Translations under genes and position numbers: made by a program
The notes under the pieces: generated by a model
What the model saw: the letters and a program-made list of their open reading frames with translations, nothing else
Told to the model about the DNA's origin: nothing
Databases searched by the model: none
NCBI RefSeq assembly: GCF_003722075.1
Contig: NZ_RDSK01000001.1
Location: 124,001-188,000 of the forward strand
Origin: Methanohalophilus sp. RSK
Lineage (GTDB): Archaea > Halobacteriota > Methanosarcinia > Methanosarcinales > Methanosarcinaceae
Reading direction: 5' to 3'
Length of the DNA stretch: 64,000 nucleotides
Shown: positions 26,700 through 36,892 of the stretch, piece after piece
Layout of the letters: every line of letters starts with the position of its first letter
Numbering within the stretch: the first letter of the stretch is position 1

Positions 26700-27872
26700 A
26701 TGAGTTCTAAAAGGATATTGATATATTCTCCAAATATCGGAGGCCATCGGCAAGTTTACTGTAATGTAATTGCTAACTGGGCACTTGAATCCAATATGAA
26801 GGTATTACTTTACATTGGAAATGATTGGTGTAATGGCGAAAATGGAAGTTCACAAAGTTCTCCTTATATTGATATATACAAAAATAATGATGATGTGTCT
26901 ATAATAGATGGGGTACAGAAACCTTTTCTAATGAGTGATTCGGAATTATTGCTGAATTTGGAATCAAAATTGCATCCAGATTTTATTTTTGCTATAAGTG
27001 GAGATGAATTCAATCATTCTTTGCCAGCAATAGTAAAAAGTTTTCTAAAACCCAAAAAGCACATTTCGAATTGGGCTGGTATTTTTATTTCCTGTTACTG
27101 TTATCCAGATTCTGATAATTGGTTGAAGAAAAGAATACTAAAATTTGCCTTGAAGCAAAAGTTAAAACATTTTGATGTAAAGTATTGGTTGGATGAATAT
27201 TTTGTAAAAAAGAAACATGGCAAAAATTCTTTGTGGGTGCCAGACATATCTAAAAGTTTCAATTTTAAAAGAATAGAGGATACTAGCGAATTAAAATTAT
27301 ATTCTGTCATTGATAATTTTATGGAAAAGAATAAATTCAAAGAGGTTTTACTTTTTTTCGGAAGGGATTTCAATCGCAAAGGTTTTGGCTTTCTTGTGGA
27401 ATTAGCATTAGATGACGATCAATTTGTGATATTGAGAACTGGGGACTCAGTTGAAAGTGATGAAAATCGAGAACTTATGGATAAAATGGATGCATTAGAA
27501 AAGGAAGGGCGTCTCCTAAACATCAATCAATTTATTAAAAGTCCTGCTTTAGTTGAAAAAATATTTAATACTACTAATTTCATCCCTCTTCCTTATAGAA
27601 ATCACTATAGTTCAAGTGGTGTAATGCTCCAAGCTATGGAATTCAAAAAACCTGTGATAGTCCCTGATGTTGGTCTGATGGGTAAAAGGGTAATTGACAA
27701 TAACGTAGGTTTAACATATAAACATAAAGATTATAGTGATTTTAAAGAATCTGTCTATATGATGCAGAAATCTTATAATGAATATATCAATAACGTAATT
27801 TGTTTTTACAACCAATTTAGTAAAGAGAACATATTTAGCCATTTAGATATTATGCTCAATAATAATGATTGA
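26700..27872 (+). CDS. Putative glycosyltransferase (GT-B type)
   Basis: 390 residues. It starts ILIYSPNIGGHRQVYCNVIA, the Gly-rich loop of GT-B enzymes. The C-terminal part has EVLLFFGRDFNRKGFGFLVE, then FIPLPYRNHYSSSGVMLQAM and FKKPVIVPDVGLMG, matching the donor-binding side of GT4 proteins but with the E-x7-E motif not obvious. It is AT-rich. The stop overlaps the upstream frame of the next gene. Specificity is unknown. Confidence 0.7.
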   Translation: MSSKRILIYSPNIGGHRQVYCNVIANWALESNMKVLLYIGNDWCNGENGSSQSSPYIDIYKNNDDVSIIDGVQKPFLMSDSELLLNLESKLHPDFIFAISGDEFNHSLPAIVKSFLKPKKHISNWAGIFISCYCYPDSDNWLKKRILKFALKQKLKHFDVKYWLDEYFVKKKHGKNSLWVPDISKSFNFKRIEDTSELKLYSVIDNFMEKNKFKEVLLFFGRDFNRKGFGFLVELALDDDQFVILRTGDSVESDENRELMDKMDALEKEGRLLNINQFIKSPALVEKIFNTTNFIPLPYRNHYSSSGVMLQAMEFKKPVIVPDVGLMGKRVIDNNVGLTYKHKDYSDFKESVYMMQKSYNEYINNVICFYNQFSKENIFSHLDIMLNNND

Positions 27873-27888
27873 TTTACATGGATTTAAC

Positions 27889-28800
27889 ATGAAACTTGCC
27901 CCAATAGCCCTATTCGTTTATAACAGGCCAGATCACACCCGAAAAACCCTTGAGAGTTTGATGGGAAACCCCGAATTTGCGGATAGTTTGCTTTATATCT
28001 TCTGTGATGGTGCAAGAAGTGAAAAAGATAAGGAATCTGTCCAATCTACACGTGAATTAATCCGCTCTTATAAACTTGAGAATGCCAACATTGTTGAAAA
28101 TGAGCAAAATAAAGGTCTGGCAAGATCAATTGTAGGTGGCATAAATAATATATTGCAGGAACATGACCGACTAATTGTACTGGAAGATGATTGTGTTCCT
28201 GCCCCTGATTTTTTGCATTTCATGAATGCCTGCCTTTCTCATTATGAATCAGATGAAAAAATCATGAATGTTAGCGGTTACACGCCACCTATAGAAATTC
28301 CGGAAGATTATCCGTATGATATCTATTTTTCTTATCGATTTTCATCCTGGGGATGGGGTACATGGAAACGGGCTTGGAATTATTATTCTAATGACCCGGG
28401 TATATTGAAAGTTATTGAAAATTCAAGACCGTTAAAGAAGAAAGTAGATTGTGCAGGGTTGGATTTATATCCCATGTTAAGGAGGCAAGTTTATGGCAAA
28501 CTCAATTCCTGGGCTGTTTTTTGGGCCATAAATATAATAATTGAGGATGGATTGTCGATCAATCCTGTAAGGTCCAGAATAATGAATATAGGGCATGATG
28601 GTAGTGGCACACATTGTTCTTCGGATTCGAAATATAATGTTAAAATTAACAAGGAAAAGACCAGTAATTTGTCTTTCCCTGAAAAGGTTGTTCCTGATAA
28701 GGAGATTATAAAAGCCTATAAAGATTTCCATTCAGGAACTTTGTTCAAGAAGGTCTTATACGTTTGCTATCACAAATTTGGAAGATATATCAATATTTAA
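27889..28800 (+). CDS. GT-A glycosyltransferase (GT2-like)
   Basis: 303 residues from the ATG at 27889 (MKLAPIALFVYNRPDHTRKT). A GT-A fold is shown by LESLMGNPEFADSLLYIFCDG, NKGLARSIVGGINNIL and the metal-binding RLIVLEDDCVPAPDFL. SSWGWGTWKRAWNYY is characteristic of the HlpA/GNT-I-like group in surface polysaccharide loci. No membrane segments, so it acts on lipid-linked sugars at the cytoplasmic face. Confidence 0.8.
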   Translation: MKLAPIALFVYNRPDHTRKTLESLMGNPEFADSLLYIFCDGARSEKDKESVQSTRELIRSYKLENANIVENEQNKGLARSIVGGINNILQEHDRLIVLEDDCVPAPDFLHFMNACLSHYESDEKIMNVSGYTPPIEIPEDYPYDIYFSYRFSSWGWGTWKRAWNYYSNDPGILKVIENSRPLKKKVDCAGLDLYPMLRRQVYGKLNSWAVFWAINIIIEDGLSINPVRSRIMNIGHDGSGTHCSSDSKYNVKINKEKTSNLSFPEKVVPDKEIIKAYKDFHSGTLFKKVLYVCYHKFGRYINI

Positions 28801-28882
28801 CCGGATGAAATTAGATTGGATGGCAATATATGCATGTCAGTTTTCAAAATATCTCTTGCAAACTCATAGTTTCTTATCTATA

Positions 28883-29575
28883 TCAATTACTTTTTATAAA
28901 CGAAAACTCTTGATTGTTGTCAGATATTGAACTGATTTTGTATGAACAAGCAATCAGCTTGTTGATAATATCTAATGTGTCATCTAATGTAAAAGGATGA
29001 AAACGATGATGGAACTCGATTAATATTTGCCCGGGATATATGTTTTTGTAAAGCATATCTGGTATGACTTCATATTCCGCACCCTCAATATCCATTTTTA
29101 AGATATCTATATTTTTATGGTCCAATCGGTCCATTATGCTATCAACGGTTTCAACCTTTACTTTGATGGGTTTATTGGAATTGTTGTTTTTTTCTACTAA
29201 AGAATATGATACATGGCTTGTGTTTTTTGGAGGAAAAAATTCTAGCATTCCATTTGCTGAACCAACTCCTATGGGGTGAAGAATAAATTGATCTATATTT
29301 TTGTTTTTTACAAATTCAATTGCTTTCGGTGTAGGATCAAATCCATGAACCGTTACATTTTTGCCTTTAATCAATGCTTCATCCCAGGAAACATCTTCTC
29401 CTATCCCCATAGAATAAATCACACTTTGGCTATCAATATTTTCTGGGCAAAAGGCCCAACCACCATATTTTGATCCTAAATATTCTATCTGGCAATTGGC
29501 CATATTTTTCTTATATTCTTTAAATTTGATAATTTCTTTTATTTTTAAAATTATATTATTAAATAATCTGCTCAT
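28883..29575 (-). CDS. FkbM-family methyltransferase
   Basis: 230 residues. VIYSMGIGEDVSWDEALI is the SAM-binding start, VHGFDPTPKAIEFV holds the acidic motif II and NIDILKMDIEGAEYEVI is the FkbM hallmark (LKMDIEGAE). These enzymes O-methylate sugars. It is transcribed against the glycan operon, between the GT-A gene and the intact GT4 paralog, so it may come from an independent insertion. Confidence 0.85.
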   Translation of the reverse strand: MSRLFNNIILKIKEIIKFKEYKKNMANCQIEYLGSKYGGWAFCPENIDSQSVIYSMGIGEDVSWDEALIKGKNVTVHGFDPTPKAIEFVKNKNIDQFILHPIGVGSANGMLEFFPPKNTSHVSYSLVEKNNNSNKPIKVKVETVDSIMDRLDHKNIDILKMDIEGAEYEVIPDMLYKNIYPGQILIEFHHRFHPFTLDDTLDIINKLIACSYKISSISDNNQEFSFIKSN

Positions 29576-29783
29576 TTGAATCCTCTGCGTATTTTTATTA
29601 TGGTTGATATTATGGCAATTAATATGTGATTGCTACTTAAATTTCTAGGTGTATAGCAATCAGTCAACCGAAAAGTAATTTGGAATACTTTCAATGCCTA
29701 ATTGGTACAGGTTTTAACCCAAGAATTATATATCACTTTATAAGTTCATATGGTATACAGTTACTAAAAAGTTTGTGAAAACT

Positions 29784-31034
29784 ATGAAACCCCTTCTTAT
29801 CAGTACATCAGACCTTCAGGGTGGTGCCGCCAGAGCAGCTTACAGGCTACATGAAGGACTTCAGCAAATTGATGTTCCATCAAAAATGTTGGTGCAGAAA
29901 AAGACGGGTACTGATTGTTCTGTAATAGGTCCGAAGTCAAATCTAAAAGGTCCAAGGGCATCGAGCTGGAATTCAATGGCTGTTATACGTTACATATTGG
30001 ATCGCTTGCCTCTGGCATATTATGATTTTCGTAATTTCAAGGAAATGGACTGGAGTCCCCAGTGGCTTCCCAACAATATACACAAGAAAATTAACAAGCT
30101 GGATCCTGATGTTGTGAATCTTCATTGGGTATGCCAGGGCTTTATGCCTGTTCAGGAGATTGCTAAAATAAAGCAACCTCTTGTGTGGACTCTCCATGAT
30201 ATGTGGGCTTTTACTGGCGGGTGTCACTATAATGGTACCTGCGATAGATACAAAGACCTCTGTGGTAGTTGCCCTCAGCTGGATTCCGATAGGGAGGGGG
30301 ATTTGAGCAGGTGGGTATGGGGTCGCAAAAAGAAATATTGGGATGACCTGGATTTTACTGTTGTCACACCCAGCAATTGGCTTGCAAACAGTGCACTTTC
30401 CAGTTCTTTATTTGAGAATAAAAGAATAGAAGTCATCCCAAACGGTCTTGATCTTCAGAAATACAAACCTGTTGATAAGGAAAAAGCAAGAAAAGACTTA
30501 AATCTTCCAATGGATAAGAATTTGATTCTTTTCGGGGCGATGAACTCCACTAATGATACAAGGAAAGGTTTCCACTATCTAAAATCTGCAACCAGTATGC
30601 TATCTGAAGATTTGGAATTTGAAGGTATTGTATTTGGCAACTCAGGCAAAGGCGACCAGGTGGATATTCCAATCAACTATTTAGGAAGATTGCCGGATGA
30701 TCTGTTAAATTCTGTATATTCGGCAGCTGATGTATTTGTAGCTCCTTCTGTACAGGACAACTTGCCAAACACTGTAATGGAAGCTCTGGCATGTGGTACT
30801 CCCTGTGTAGCTTTTGATGTTGGTGGCATGTCAGATATGATTGTTCACCGGGAAAATGGTTATTTGGCCAAACCATTCGATGTGGATGATCTTGTAAGAG
30901 GTTTGGAGTGGGTTGTTGGAAACGACCAAAGAAAACAATACTTAAGTGAAGCTGCTAGAAAATATGTTGAAGATAATTTCGAACTAACTCATATTGCCCG
31001 AAAATATACAGACTTATATTCTGAAATATGTTAA
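29784..31034 (+). CDS. GT4-family glycosyltransferase, intact paralog
   Basis: 416 residues from the ATG at 29784 (29775 also possible). [20 protein letters not shown] is the acceptor-side Gly loop. [19 protein letters not shown] with a Cys cluster ([11 protein letters not shown]) follows, then [13 protein letters not shown] and [25 protein letters not shown] with the donor-site E-x7-E. The copy at 24999 lacks the first 20 residues. The pair flanks a 3.5 kb block of other genes, consistent with duplication followed by insertion. Confidence 0.88.
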   Translation: MKPLLISTSDLQGGAARAAYRLHEGLQQIDVPSKMLVQKKTGTDCSVIGPKSNLKGPRASSWNSMAVIRYILDRLPLAYYDFRNFKEMDWSPQWLPNNIHKKINKLDPDVVNLHWVCQGFMPVQEIAKIKQPLVWTLHDMWAFTGGCHYNGTCDRYKDLCGSCPQLDSDREGDLSRWVWGRKKKYWDDLDFTVVTPSNWLANSALSSSLFENKRIEVIPNGLDLQKYKPVDKEKARKDLNLPMDKNLILFGAMNSTNDTRKGFHYLKSATSMLSEDLEFEGIVFGNSGKGDQVDIPINYLGRLPDDLLNSVYSAADVFVAPSVQDNLPNTVMEALACGTPCVAFDVGGMSDMIVHRENGYLAKPFDVDDLVRGLEWVVGNDQRKQYLSEAARKYVEDNFELTHIARKYTDLYSEIC

Positions 31035-31053
31035 ACATACCTGGGGATTTTCA

Positions 31054-31989
31054 ATGGATAAAACTGATAAGATTTACATAGCAGGCCATCGAGGAATGGT
31101 GGGCTCGGCAGTAAAACGAAACTTAGAATCAAAAGGCTACACAAATCTGATATGTCGCACCCACAGCGAGCTCGACCTCACCGATCAACAAGCAGTCAAT
31201 GAATTCTTCGAATCTGAAAAACCTGAATATGTATTCCTGGTAGCCGCCAAGGTAGGTGGGATTCTGGCAAACAGTACGTATCCTGCAGAATTCATATACG
31301 ACAATTTGATGATTGAGGCAAATATCATCCATGCTGCAAAGAAATATGGAATTAAAAAACTCCTGTTCCTCGGTTCATCATGCATCTATCCCAAATTTGC
31401 CCCGCAACCCATGAAAGAGGAATATCTTCTGACAGGAGAGCTCGAAGTTACCAATGAGGCATATGCAGTTGCTAAGATTGCAGGTATTCGATTATGCAAA
31501 CACTACAACCAGCAGTATAATACAAACTTCATCTCGGTAATGCCTACAAATCTTTACGGCCCCAATGACAATTTTGATCTTGAAACTTCTCACGTAATGC
31601 CTGCTCTTATACGCAAGTTCCATGAAGCAAAAATAAATAAAGAGCCCGAAGTTACTATCTGGGGAAGCGGCTCTCCCAAACGCGAATTCCTTCATGTGGA
31701 TGATATGGCTGATGCCTGTGTTTATCTGATGGAAGACTATGACTATACGGATATTGGTGAGTTTGTAAATATCGGTACCGGGAAAGATCTCTCCATCAAG
31801 GAACTTGCAGAACTGATAAAGGATGTGGTGGATTATGAAGGTGATATCATTTATGATTCCTCCAAACCCGATGGTACTCCGCGTAAATTGTTAGATGTAA
31901 GCAGGCTGAATGGCCTTGGCTGGAAGGCCAATATTTTACTCAGGGATGGAATCATTCAAACATATGAATGGTACAAAGGGACAATGTGA
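31054..31989 (+). CDS. fcl: GDP-L-fucose synthase
   Basis: 311 residues from the ATG at 31054 (GGGG eight bases before). [20 protein letters not shown] is the NADP loop and the WcaG signature. [16 protein letters not shown] and [15 protein letters not shown] (S, Y-x3-K with the conserved Cys) supply the epimerase and reductase residues. [20 protein letters not shown] and [11 protein letters not shown] follow. With Gmd it makes GDP-L-fucose. Having both this and the RMD-like reductase means two 6-deoxyhexoses may be present in the glycan. Confidence 0.92.
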   Translation: MDKTDKIYIAGHRGMVGSAVKRNLESKGYTNLICRTHSELDLTDQQAVNEFFESEKPEYVFLVAAKVGGILANSTYPAEFIYDNLMIEANIIHAAKKYGIKKLLFLGSSCIYPKFAPQPMKEEYLLTGELEVTNEAYAVAKIAGIRLCKHYNQQYNTNFISVMPTNLYGPNDNFDLETSHVMPALIRKFHEAKINKEPEVTIWGSGSPKREFLHVDDMADACVYLMEDYDYTDIGEFVNIGTGKDLSIKELAELIKDVVDYEGDIIYDSSKPDGTPRKLLDVSRLNGLGWKANILLRDGIIQTYEWYKGTM

Positions 31990-32036
31990 TCATTATTCCA
32001 GTATTTAATATTATAACATAGTAGATGGCGAAATAA

Positions 32037-32903
32037 ATGACCTCACAACCTCTCATATCTGTAATTGTAGCCGTGTACAATGGTGCCAAAACCCTGCAGC
32101 GCTGTATAGATAGTGTAGCAGGGCAGACCTATCCTAATAAAGAGCTTATAATCATTGATGGTGGATCCACGGACGGTACTCTGGAAATCCTGAAAACCTG
32201 CAATGACAAAATCGCTCACTGGAAATCAGAACCCGATGATGGTATTTACAATGCATGGAATAAAGGATTAGACCATGTCAAAGGAGATTGGATCTACTTT
32301 TTGGGGTCTGATGATCATCTCTGGGAAACTACAGTATTTGAAGAAATAGTTCCATATCTTAGCAGGGCCGAATCCGAGAGGGTACGGTTGGTTTATGGCC
32401 AAGTAGCTAGGGTGACAGGGGATAATGAGGTTTGCTGTGTGGACGGTAACCCCTGGGATTATACCCGAAGAGGTATCGTTGTGGACGGGATATGTACCTT
32501 TACCCATCAGGGAATGTTCCACCATCGCAGTTTATTTGAAACCTATGGAAGATTTGACGAGTCCTTCAGGATTGCAGGTGATTATGAGTTACTTCTCAGG
32601 GCCTTTAAGGAAGGTGGGGATGCTCTTTTCGTAAAAGGGTTGATTGTGGCAGGAATGCAGACAGGAGGGGTAACTGGGAATTGTACCAATCTGGTAAAGG
32701 AAACTGCCAGAGCCCGGAGGAATCATCACCTGAGGGTCATAACTGTTCCCTGGCTTATATCATATGGCTGGGCTATATGCTATCCGGTATTGGATTCTCT
32801 GATAGGGGCCAAACACACCAGATCACTGGTAAATTTCGGGAAAAAATTCGTTGCAGATATGTCCTGCAAAAAAGATGCTATTTTGCGGCGCAACAGTGAC
32901 TGA
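32037..32903 (+). CDS. GT2-family glycosyltransferase
   Basis: 288 residues. ISVIVAVYNGAKTLQRCIDS opens a GT-A fold. IIIDGGSTDGTLEIL and GDWIYFLGSDDHLW (a DxD-like metal site) are GT2 hallmarks, and FTHQGMFHHRSLFE is typical of the WcaE/colanic-acid type. Soluble apart from a possible C-terminal hydrophobic patch. It is the last sugar-transfer gene before the long leader of aglB. Confidence 0.9.
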   Translation: MTSQPLISVIVAVYNGAKTLQRCIDSVAGQTYPNKELIIIDGGSTDGTLEILKTCNDKIAHWKSEPDDGIYNAWNKGLDHVKGDWIYFLGSDDHLWETTVFEEIVPYLSRAESERVRLVYGQVARVTGDNEVCCVDGNPWDYTRRGIVVDGICTFTHQGMFHHRSLFETYGRFDESFRIAGDYELLLRAFKEGGDALFVKGLIVAGMQTGGVTGNCTNLVKETARARRNHHLRVITVPWLISYGWAICYPVLDSLIGAKHTRSLVNFGKKFVADMSCKKDAILRRNSD

Positions 32904-33020
32904 CAAATACAGGATTTTACTGAAATATTCGGGTTTCAGTTCTAATCTCTTTCTGAAAATTTAATTGGGTGCAATTTGTGGACATAACTATTGCAATAAA
33001 TAGCAACACGTCTGATAATA

Positions 33021-33030
33021 TTTATATATC
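33021..33030 (+). promoter_or_regulatory. TATA box upstream of aglB
   Basis: TTTATATATC lies in the 294-base gap between the GT2 gene and aglB, about 170 bases before the GTG start. It implies aglB has its own promoter and a long leader. Nothing else recognisable is in the gap. Confidence 0.4.
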
Positions 33031-33197
33031 GTTCAGTATTGTAATACATTGAATATTTACAAGGTAGCTTCCCATTAAAAATATAAGGCTAAATGATTGT
33101 TTATTCCATATTCTAGATATGAAATTTCATGGAATTAATTGGTGAGTGGCTATTGTGAGATTACAAACTGGAATATGAAACTAATATAATTAAAGAT

Positions 33198-35720
33198 GTG
33201 ACTCATGCTTTCAATTCAGAATACCCCAAATTCATTAATGTGAGTGAAAATATGACCGGTGAAACTAAAAAGACCAAAATAATCAATGCCCTGCCTTTTG
33301 GGTTGGGAGTGGCTATTTCATTCCTGATAGCATTTTATATTAGAACTGTGCCAAAGGCAGGCGTATTCCTTTCAAACGGTTTTGTACGCTTCGGTGGAAA
33401 CGATCCCTGGTATCACTTGCGGAATGTGGAATCCATTCTGCATAACTTCCCAAATATGCTATGGTTTGATGCATATACCCAATATCCAGAAGGGACACAT
33501 CAAATATTTGCGCCTCTTTTCGATATGCTTCTTGCAACAATAATATGGATCCTTGGATTTGGAAATCCCAGCCAGGACCTGACCAATACCGTATGTGCAT
33601 ACTATCCTGCATTTCTGGGTGCACTTGTAGTGATCCCGACATATTTTGTAGCAAAGTGGCTATTTGATCGCAGGGTTGGATTGCTTGCAGCTTTACTGGT
33701 TGCAATTGCACCGGGACAGTTTCTCTCAAGATCGATAATAGGATTTAATGATCATCACATTGCAGAGACACTATTCACAACAGTAGTTGCAATGTTTTTG
33801 ATAATGACTTTGAAGGTCCTGAGGGAGCATCCAGTAACATTTGAGAATATAAAGAATCGGAATTTTGAATCACTGAAACACGTTTTACCGTATATCGTAC
33901 TTACCGGTCTGGCTCTGGGTGCTTATTCACTTGCATGGTATGGTGCAGTTTTCTTCAGTTTCATAATTGGCTTGTACATAACTGTTCAGCACATCGTGGA
34001 CCATATGCATGGTAGGTCTACTGATTCTCTGGCAATCGTTGGAGTAATTATTTTTGCACTTCCTTTAATAATTATATTAATGGTTCCTGAATTATCTTCT
34101 AAATCAATTACGATAAAGGGGCTGATTGGTGGCATTGTTGCATTCCCGATAATGAGTTTGATATCAATTGAATTTAATAAAAGGAATATGAGAAGATATT
34201 ATTATCCTCTATCACTTGCAATCTTATTTTTTGCTTCTGTAATTTTTGCAAAATATTTTTCACCATCGATTTACGATTTGGTTTTAAGGGTAGCAAGTTA
34301 TTTCACATGGGAAGGCGGCGCCCTCACAATCGCAGAAGCCTCCCCTCTCCTGATGAGTGGTGGACAGTTCACTCTGCAACCCCTCTGGTACAACTTTGCT
34401 CTGGCAGGTATTCTCTCCTTCTTCGCCCTGGCAATCCTGGCCTACATTGCCATCTATCGGCATAACAACCGGGAGCAGACCTTCCTGATTGTCTGGTCCG
34501 TGATGATCATCTGGGCCATGCTGCAGCAGAACCGTTTCGCCTACTACTACTCGGTCAATGCAGCCATCCTTTCGGCTTATCTGGGAATCAAAGTGCTGGA
34601 CCTGGCAGGCTGGAAAGATATCAAGAGCCCCTTTGCCGAAGCGACATCCAGTATAAGCGACTGGTTCAAACAGATCAAACCGGTCCATGCAGTTGCTCTT
34701 GTACTGGTGGTGCTGGTACTGGCCTATCCGTCCTATGATCTTTCCACACAACAGAATCAGGGTACAGGTGGACCCAATGGTTACTGGATTGAGGCTACCC
34801 AGTGGATGAAATACAATACACCCGATCCAGGTCTGGATTACTATGAAAGTTATGAGCAACCTCCTGAAGGTGAACTTTTCCCTTATCCCGATGAAGCCTA
34901 CGGTGTAATGTCCTGGTGGGATTACGGTCACTGGCTTGAAGTCATCGGCCACAGGATACCCAACGCCAACCCCTTCCAGCAGGGTGTTGGTGGCCGCCGT
35001 GGCAGTATGGATGAAGAGAACAAACCCGGTGCATCAACCTTCTTCACCGCCCCCTCTGAAGCAGAGGCCACAGCAGTACTGGAAGCCGTACATCCCGACC
35101 CTGACAAAGCAGGGGCACGTTACGTAGTCTCCGATGTGGAGATGGCCACCGGCAAATTCTATGCCATGGCTGCCTGGACTCTGGATACCGATAATTACTA
35201 TGTGCAGGCCCAGACTGCCCAGGGCACCCAGACTGTACCCGGAGAACGTTATTTCAATACAATGGAAGCCCGGCTGCACATCTTTGATGGTGATGGTCTT
35301 GAGCAGTATCGTATGGTGCATGAGACCCCTGCAGCCAATACCGCTGAGAGTGGCTACAAGCAGGTCTACAATGCCCTCTTTGGCGGCAATATTGAAGTGG
35401 TGAATACCGGTTATGTGAAGATCTTCGAGTATGTGGACGGTGCCACTATCACAGGACAGGCACCTGCAGGTGAAAAAGTAACCATCACAAATACCATACG
35501 TACCACTACCGGCCGGACTTTTGAGTATTCCCAGTCCACCACGGCCACAGATGGTACCTATGAATTCGTAGTGCCCTATTCAACTGAAGGACCAATGACA
35601 GGCCAGACACAGTTTGATACCGCACCCACAGGTTCCTACAAAGTTTCCTTCGGGGATACCACTGAATCCGTGCGGGTAAGTGAATCGGCTGTTTTGAATG
35701 GTGGGGAAATAGAGGTTTAA
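33198..35720 (+). CDS. aglB: Dolichyl-phosphate oligosaccharide-protein glycotransferase AglB (STT3)
   Basis: 840 residues from GTG 33198 (ATG 33252 is an alternative). It has about 13 membrane segments. The first external-loop motif is GGNDPWYHLRNVE (catalytic D). FNDHHIAETLFTT supplies the second acidic site. The catalytic WWDYG is near residue 574 (VMSWWDYGHWLEVIG), and DVEMATGKFYAM matches the archaeal DxxMxxxKF sequon-recognition motif. A C-terminal beta-rich domain follows. It transfers the glycan to Asn-x-Ser/Thr of secreted proteins and closes the glycan locus. Base composition rises sharply in GC from about 34300 on. Confidence 0.95.
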   Translation: MTHAFNSEYPKFINVSENMTGETKKTKIINALPFGLGVAISFLIAFYIRTVPKAGVFLSNGFVRFGGNDPWYHLRNVESILHNFPNMLWFDAYTQYPEGTHQIFAPLFDMLLATIIWILGFGNPSQDLTNTVCAYYPAFLGALVVIPTYFVAKWLFDRRVGLLAALLVAIAPGQFLSRSIIGFNDHHIAETLFTTVVAMFLIMTLKVLREHPVTFENIKNRNFESLKHVLPYIVLTGLALGAYSLAWYGAVFFSFIIGLYITVQHIVDHMHGRSTDSLAIVGVIIFALPLIIILMVPELSSKSITIKGLIGGIVAFPIMSLISIEFNKRNMRRYYYPLSLAILFFASVIFAKYFSPSIYDLVLRVASYFTWEGGALTIAEASPLLMSGGQFTLQPLWYNFALAGILSFFALAILAYIAIYRHNNREQTFLIVWSVMIIWAMLQQNRFAYYYSVNAAILSAYLGIKVLDLAGWKDIKSPFAEATSSISDWFKQIKPVHAVALVLVVLVLAYPSYDLSTQQNQGTGGPNGYWIEATQWMKYNTPDPGLDYYESYEQPPEGELFPYPDEAYGVMSWWDYGHWLEVIGHRIPNANPFQQGVGGRRGSMDEENKPGASTFFTAPSEAEATAVLEAVHPDPDKAGARYVVSDVEMATGKFYAMAAWTLDTDNYYVQAQTAQGTQTVPGERYFNTMEARLHIFDGDGLEQYRMVHETPAANTAESGYKQVYNALFGGNIEVVNTGYVKIFEYVDGATITGQAPAGEKVTITNTIRTTTGRTFEYSQSTTATDGTYEFVVPYSTEGPMTGQTQFDTAPTGSYKVSFGDTTESVRVSESAVLNGGEIEV

Positions 35721-35812
35721 GGCCTCTATTCTCCATTTCTCTACTTTTCCTGAATTCCTTTTTTTTGTTGTCGATAAACAACCTTATATGCCTGCAAAGG
35801 CACCTTCAGACC

Positions 35813-36007
35813 ATGAATGCAGGCACTAACAGAAAGAATATCAAGCCAGGGCTAAACGTAGGAATCGTTTTGAAGAAGGATCAGAAGAGTGGCAAGATTA
35901 CCAGAGGTATTGTCAAAAGAATTCTCACCAAATCCCCGTCTCATCCCCATGGAATTAAAGTACAACTGGAGGATGGTAGTGTTGGAAGGGTGAAGGAAAT
36001 TTATTGA
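35813..36007 (+). CDS. YwbE-family protein
   Basis: 64 residues from the ATG at 35813. NRKNIKPGLNVGIVLKKDQK, then SGKITRGIVKRILTKSPSHP and HGIKVQLEDGSVGRVKEI, is the complete YwbE/DUF2196 domain, a small KOW-like beta barrel of unknown function found in bacteria and methanogens. It follows aglB by about 90 bases and is unrelated to glycosylation as far as known. Confidence 0.85.
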   Translation: MNAGTNRKNIKPGLNVGIVLKKDQKSGKITRGIVKRILTKSPSHPHGIKVQLEDGSVGRVKEIY

Positions 36008-36185
36008 TACTGGGTCATTTGTTGTATTTTTGATCGAATACAACAAAGCCAGGAACTCTTTTATCAAGTTTGACTGTCAACGTTGGATTAAAGCAGCAAA
36101 AGTGCTATATAGTTATGTTTGTGTATTTATTAATTATCAATTGATATCAACTAGGTATTGAATAATAAGAAGGGGGAGATTACTT

Positions 36186-36464
36186 ATGAATATGACACCA
36201 CCGTTAAATAAACAAAGCCGTTCACCTACTTTGAATACCATCAAAATGGTAGAAGGAACCCTACAGAATATGGATGAAAGCATAATATCTGTTGGCGAAC
36301 TTAAAAGGAAATTGCCCAAACAGGTCAATCATAATACACTCACGACCATTCTGGAATATCTGGAAGAAAGCGATAAGATTGCAGTAAGTATCAAAGGTAT
36401 TACCTGGATACACAATGATCACCCCGGGCTCAACAAAGCGATATCTCGAGGCATTGAGCTATGA
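36186..36464 (+). CDS. Winged-helix putative antitoxin
   Basis: 92 residues. TLQNMDESIISVGELKRKLP and then HNTLTTILEYLEESDKIAVS, followed by IKGITWIHND, has the helix-turn-helix and wing pattern of small archaeal DNA-binding proteins. A good purine-rich site (AAGGGGGAG) precedes it. It overlaps the next gene by four bases (ATGA). The pairing with a RelE-like protein suggests it represses the operon and neutralises the toxin. Confidence 0.6.
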   Translation: MNMTPPLNKQSRSPTLNTIKMVEGTLQNMDESIISVGELKRKLPKQVNHNTLTTILEYLEESDKIAVSIKGITWIHNDHPGLNKAISRGIEL

Positions 36465-36817
36465 AAAAGGTTCGGATAGTCCTCATCGACAACGCAGCTG
36501 ATAGTTATCATTGGTTGCAAGAGAAGGCATCCGACTCCAAAGTTGAAATGGCTATTGTGGAAGCAATCCGAAACAAAACCGATATTCTCAAAAGGGATAT
36601 ACACTATGGGCAACCCATAAGTAAAAAACTGATTCCTGATACATATCTCAAAAATTATGGCATAACGAATCTATTCCGGCTGGAATTGCCTCATTTTTGG
36701 AGATTACTATATACACTAAAAAAAGATCCAGACAGCAGTAATTCTATTCTTGTGATGATTGTAGACATTGTTGATCATGCTGCCTATGACAAATTGTTTG
36801 GCTATCAGAAGAAATAA
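36461..36817 (+). CDS. RelE-superfamily toxin-like protein
   Basis: 118 residues. The core DIHYGQPISKKLIPDTYLKN, YGITNLFRLELPHFWRLLYT, then VMIVDIVDHAAYDKLFGY, matches the archaeal RelE-like group in which N-L-(F/W)-R/K-x-x-L-P-x-x-W-R-L-x-Y-T and D-H-x-x-Y-x-x-x-F-G-Y are conserved. It is coupled to the winged-helix gene. This is an intact toxin-antitoxin candidate lying between the glycan locus and the leucine genes. Confidence 0.7.
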   Translation: MKKVRIVLIDNAADSYHWLQEKASDSKVEMAIVEAIRNKTDILKRDIHYGQPISKKLIPDTYLKNYGITNLFRLELPHFWRLLYTLKKDPDSSNSILVMIVDIVDHAAYDKLFGYQKK

Positions 36818-36892
36818 GGCGCACATTGCATACAACTACAATCAGCATAATTCGCTATCTACAAATAATATATACGAGGTATCCCTAAGCAG

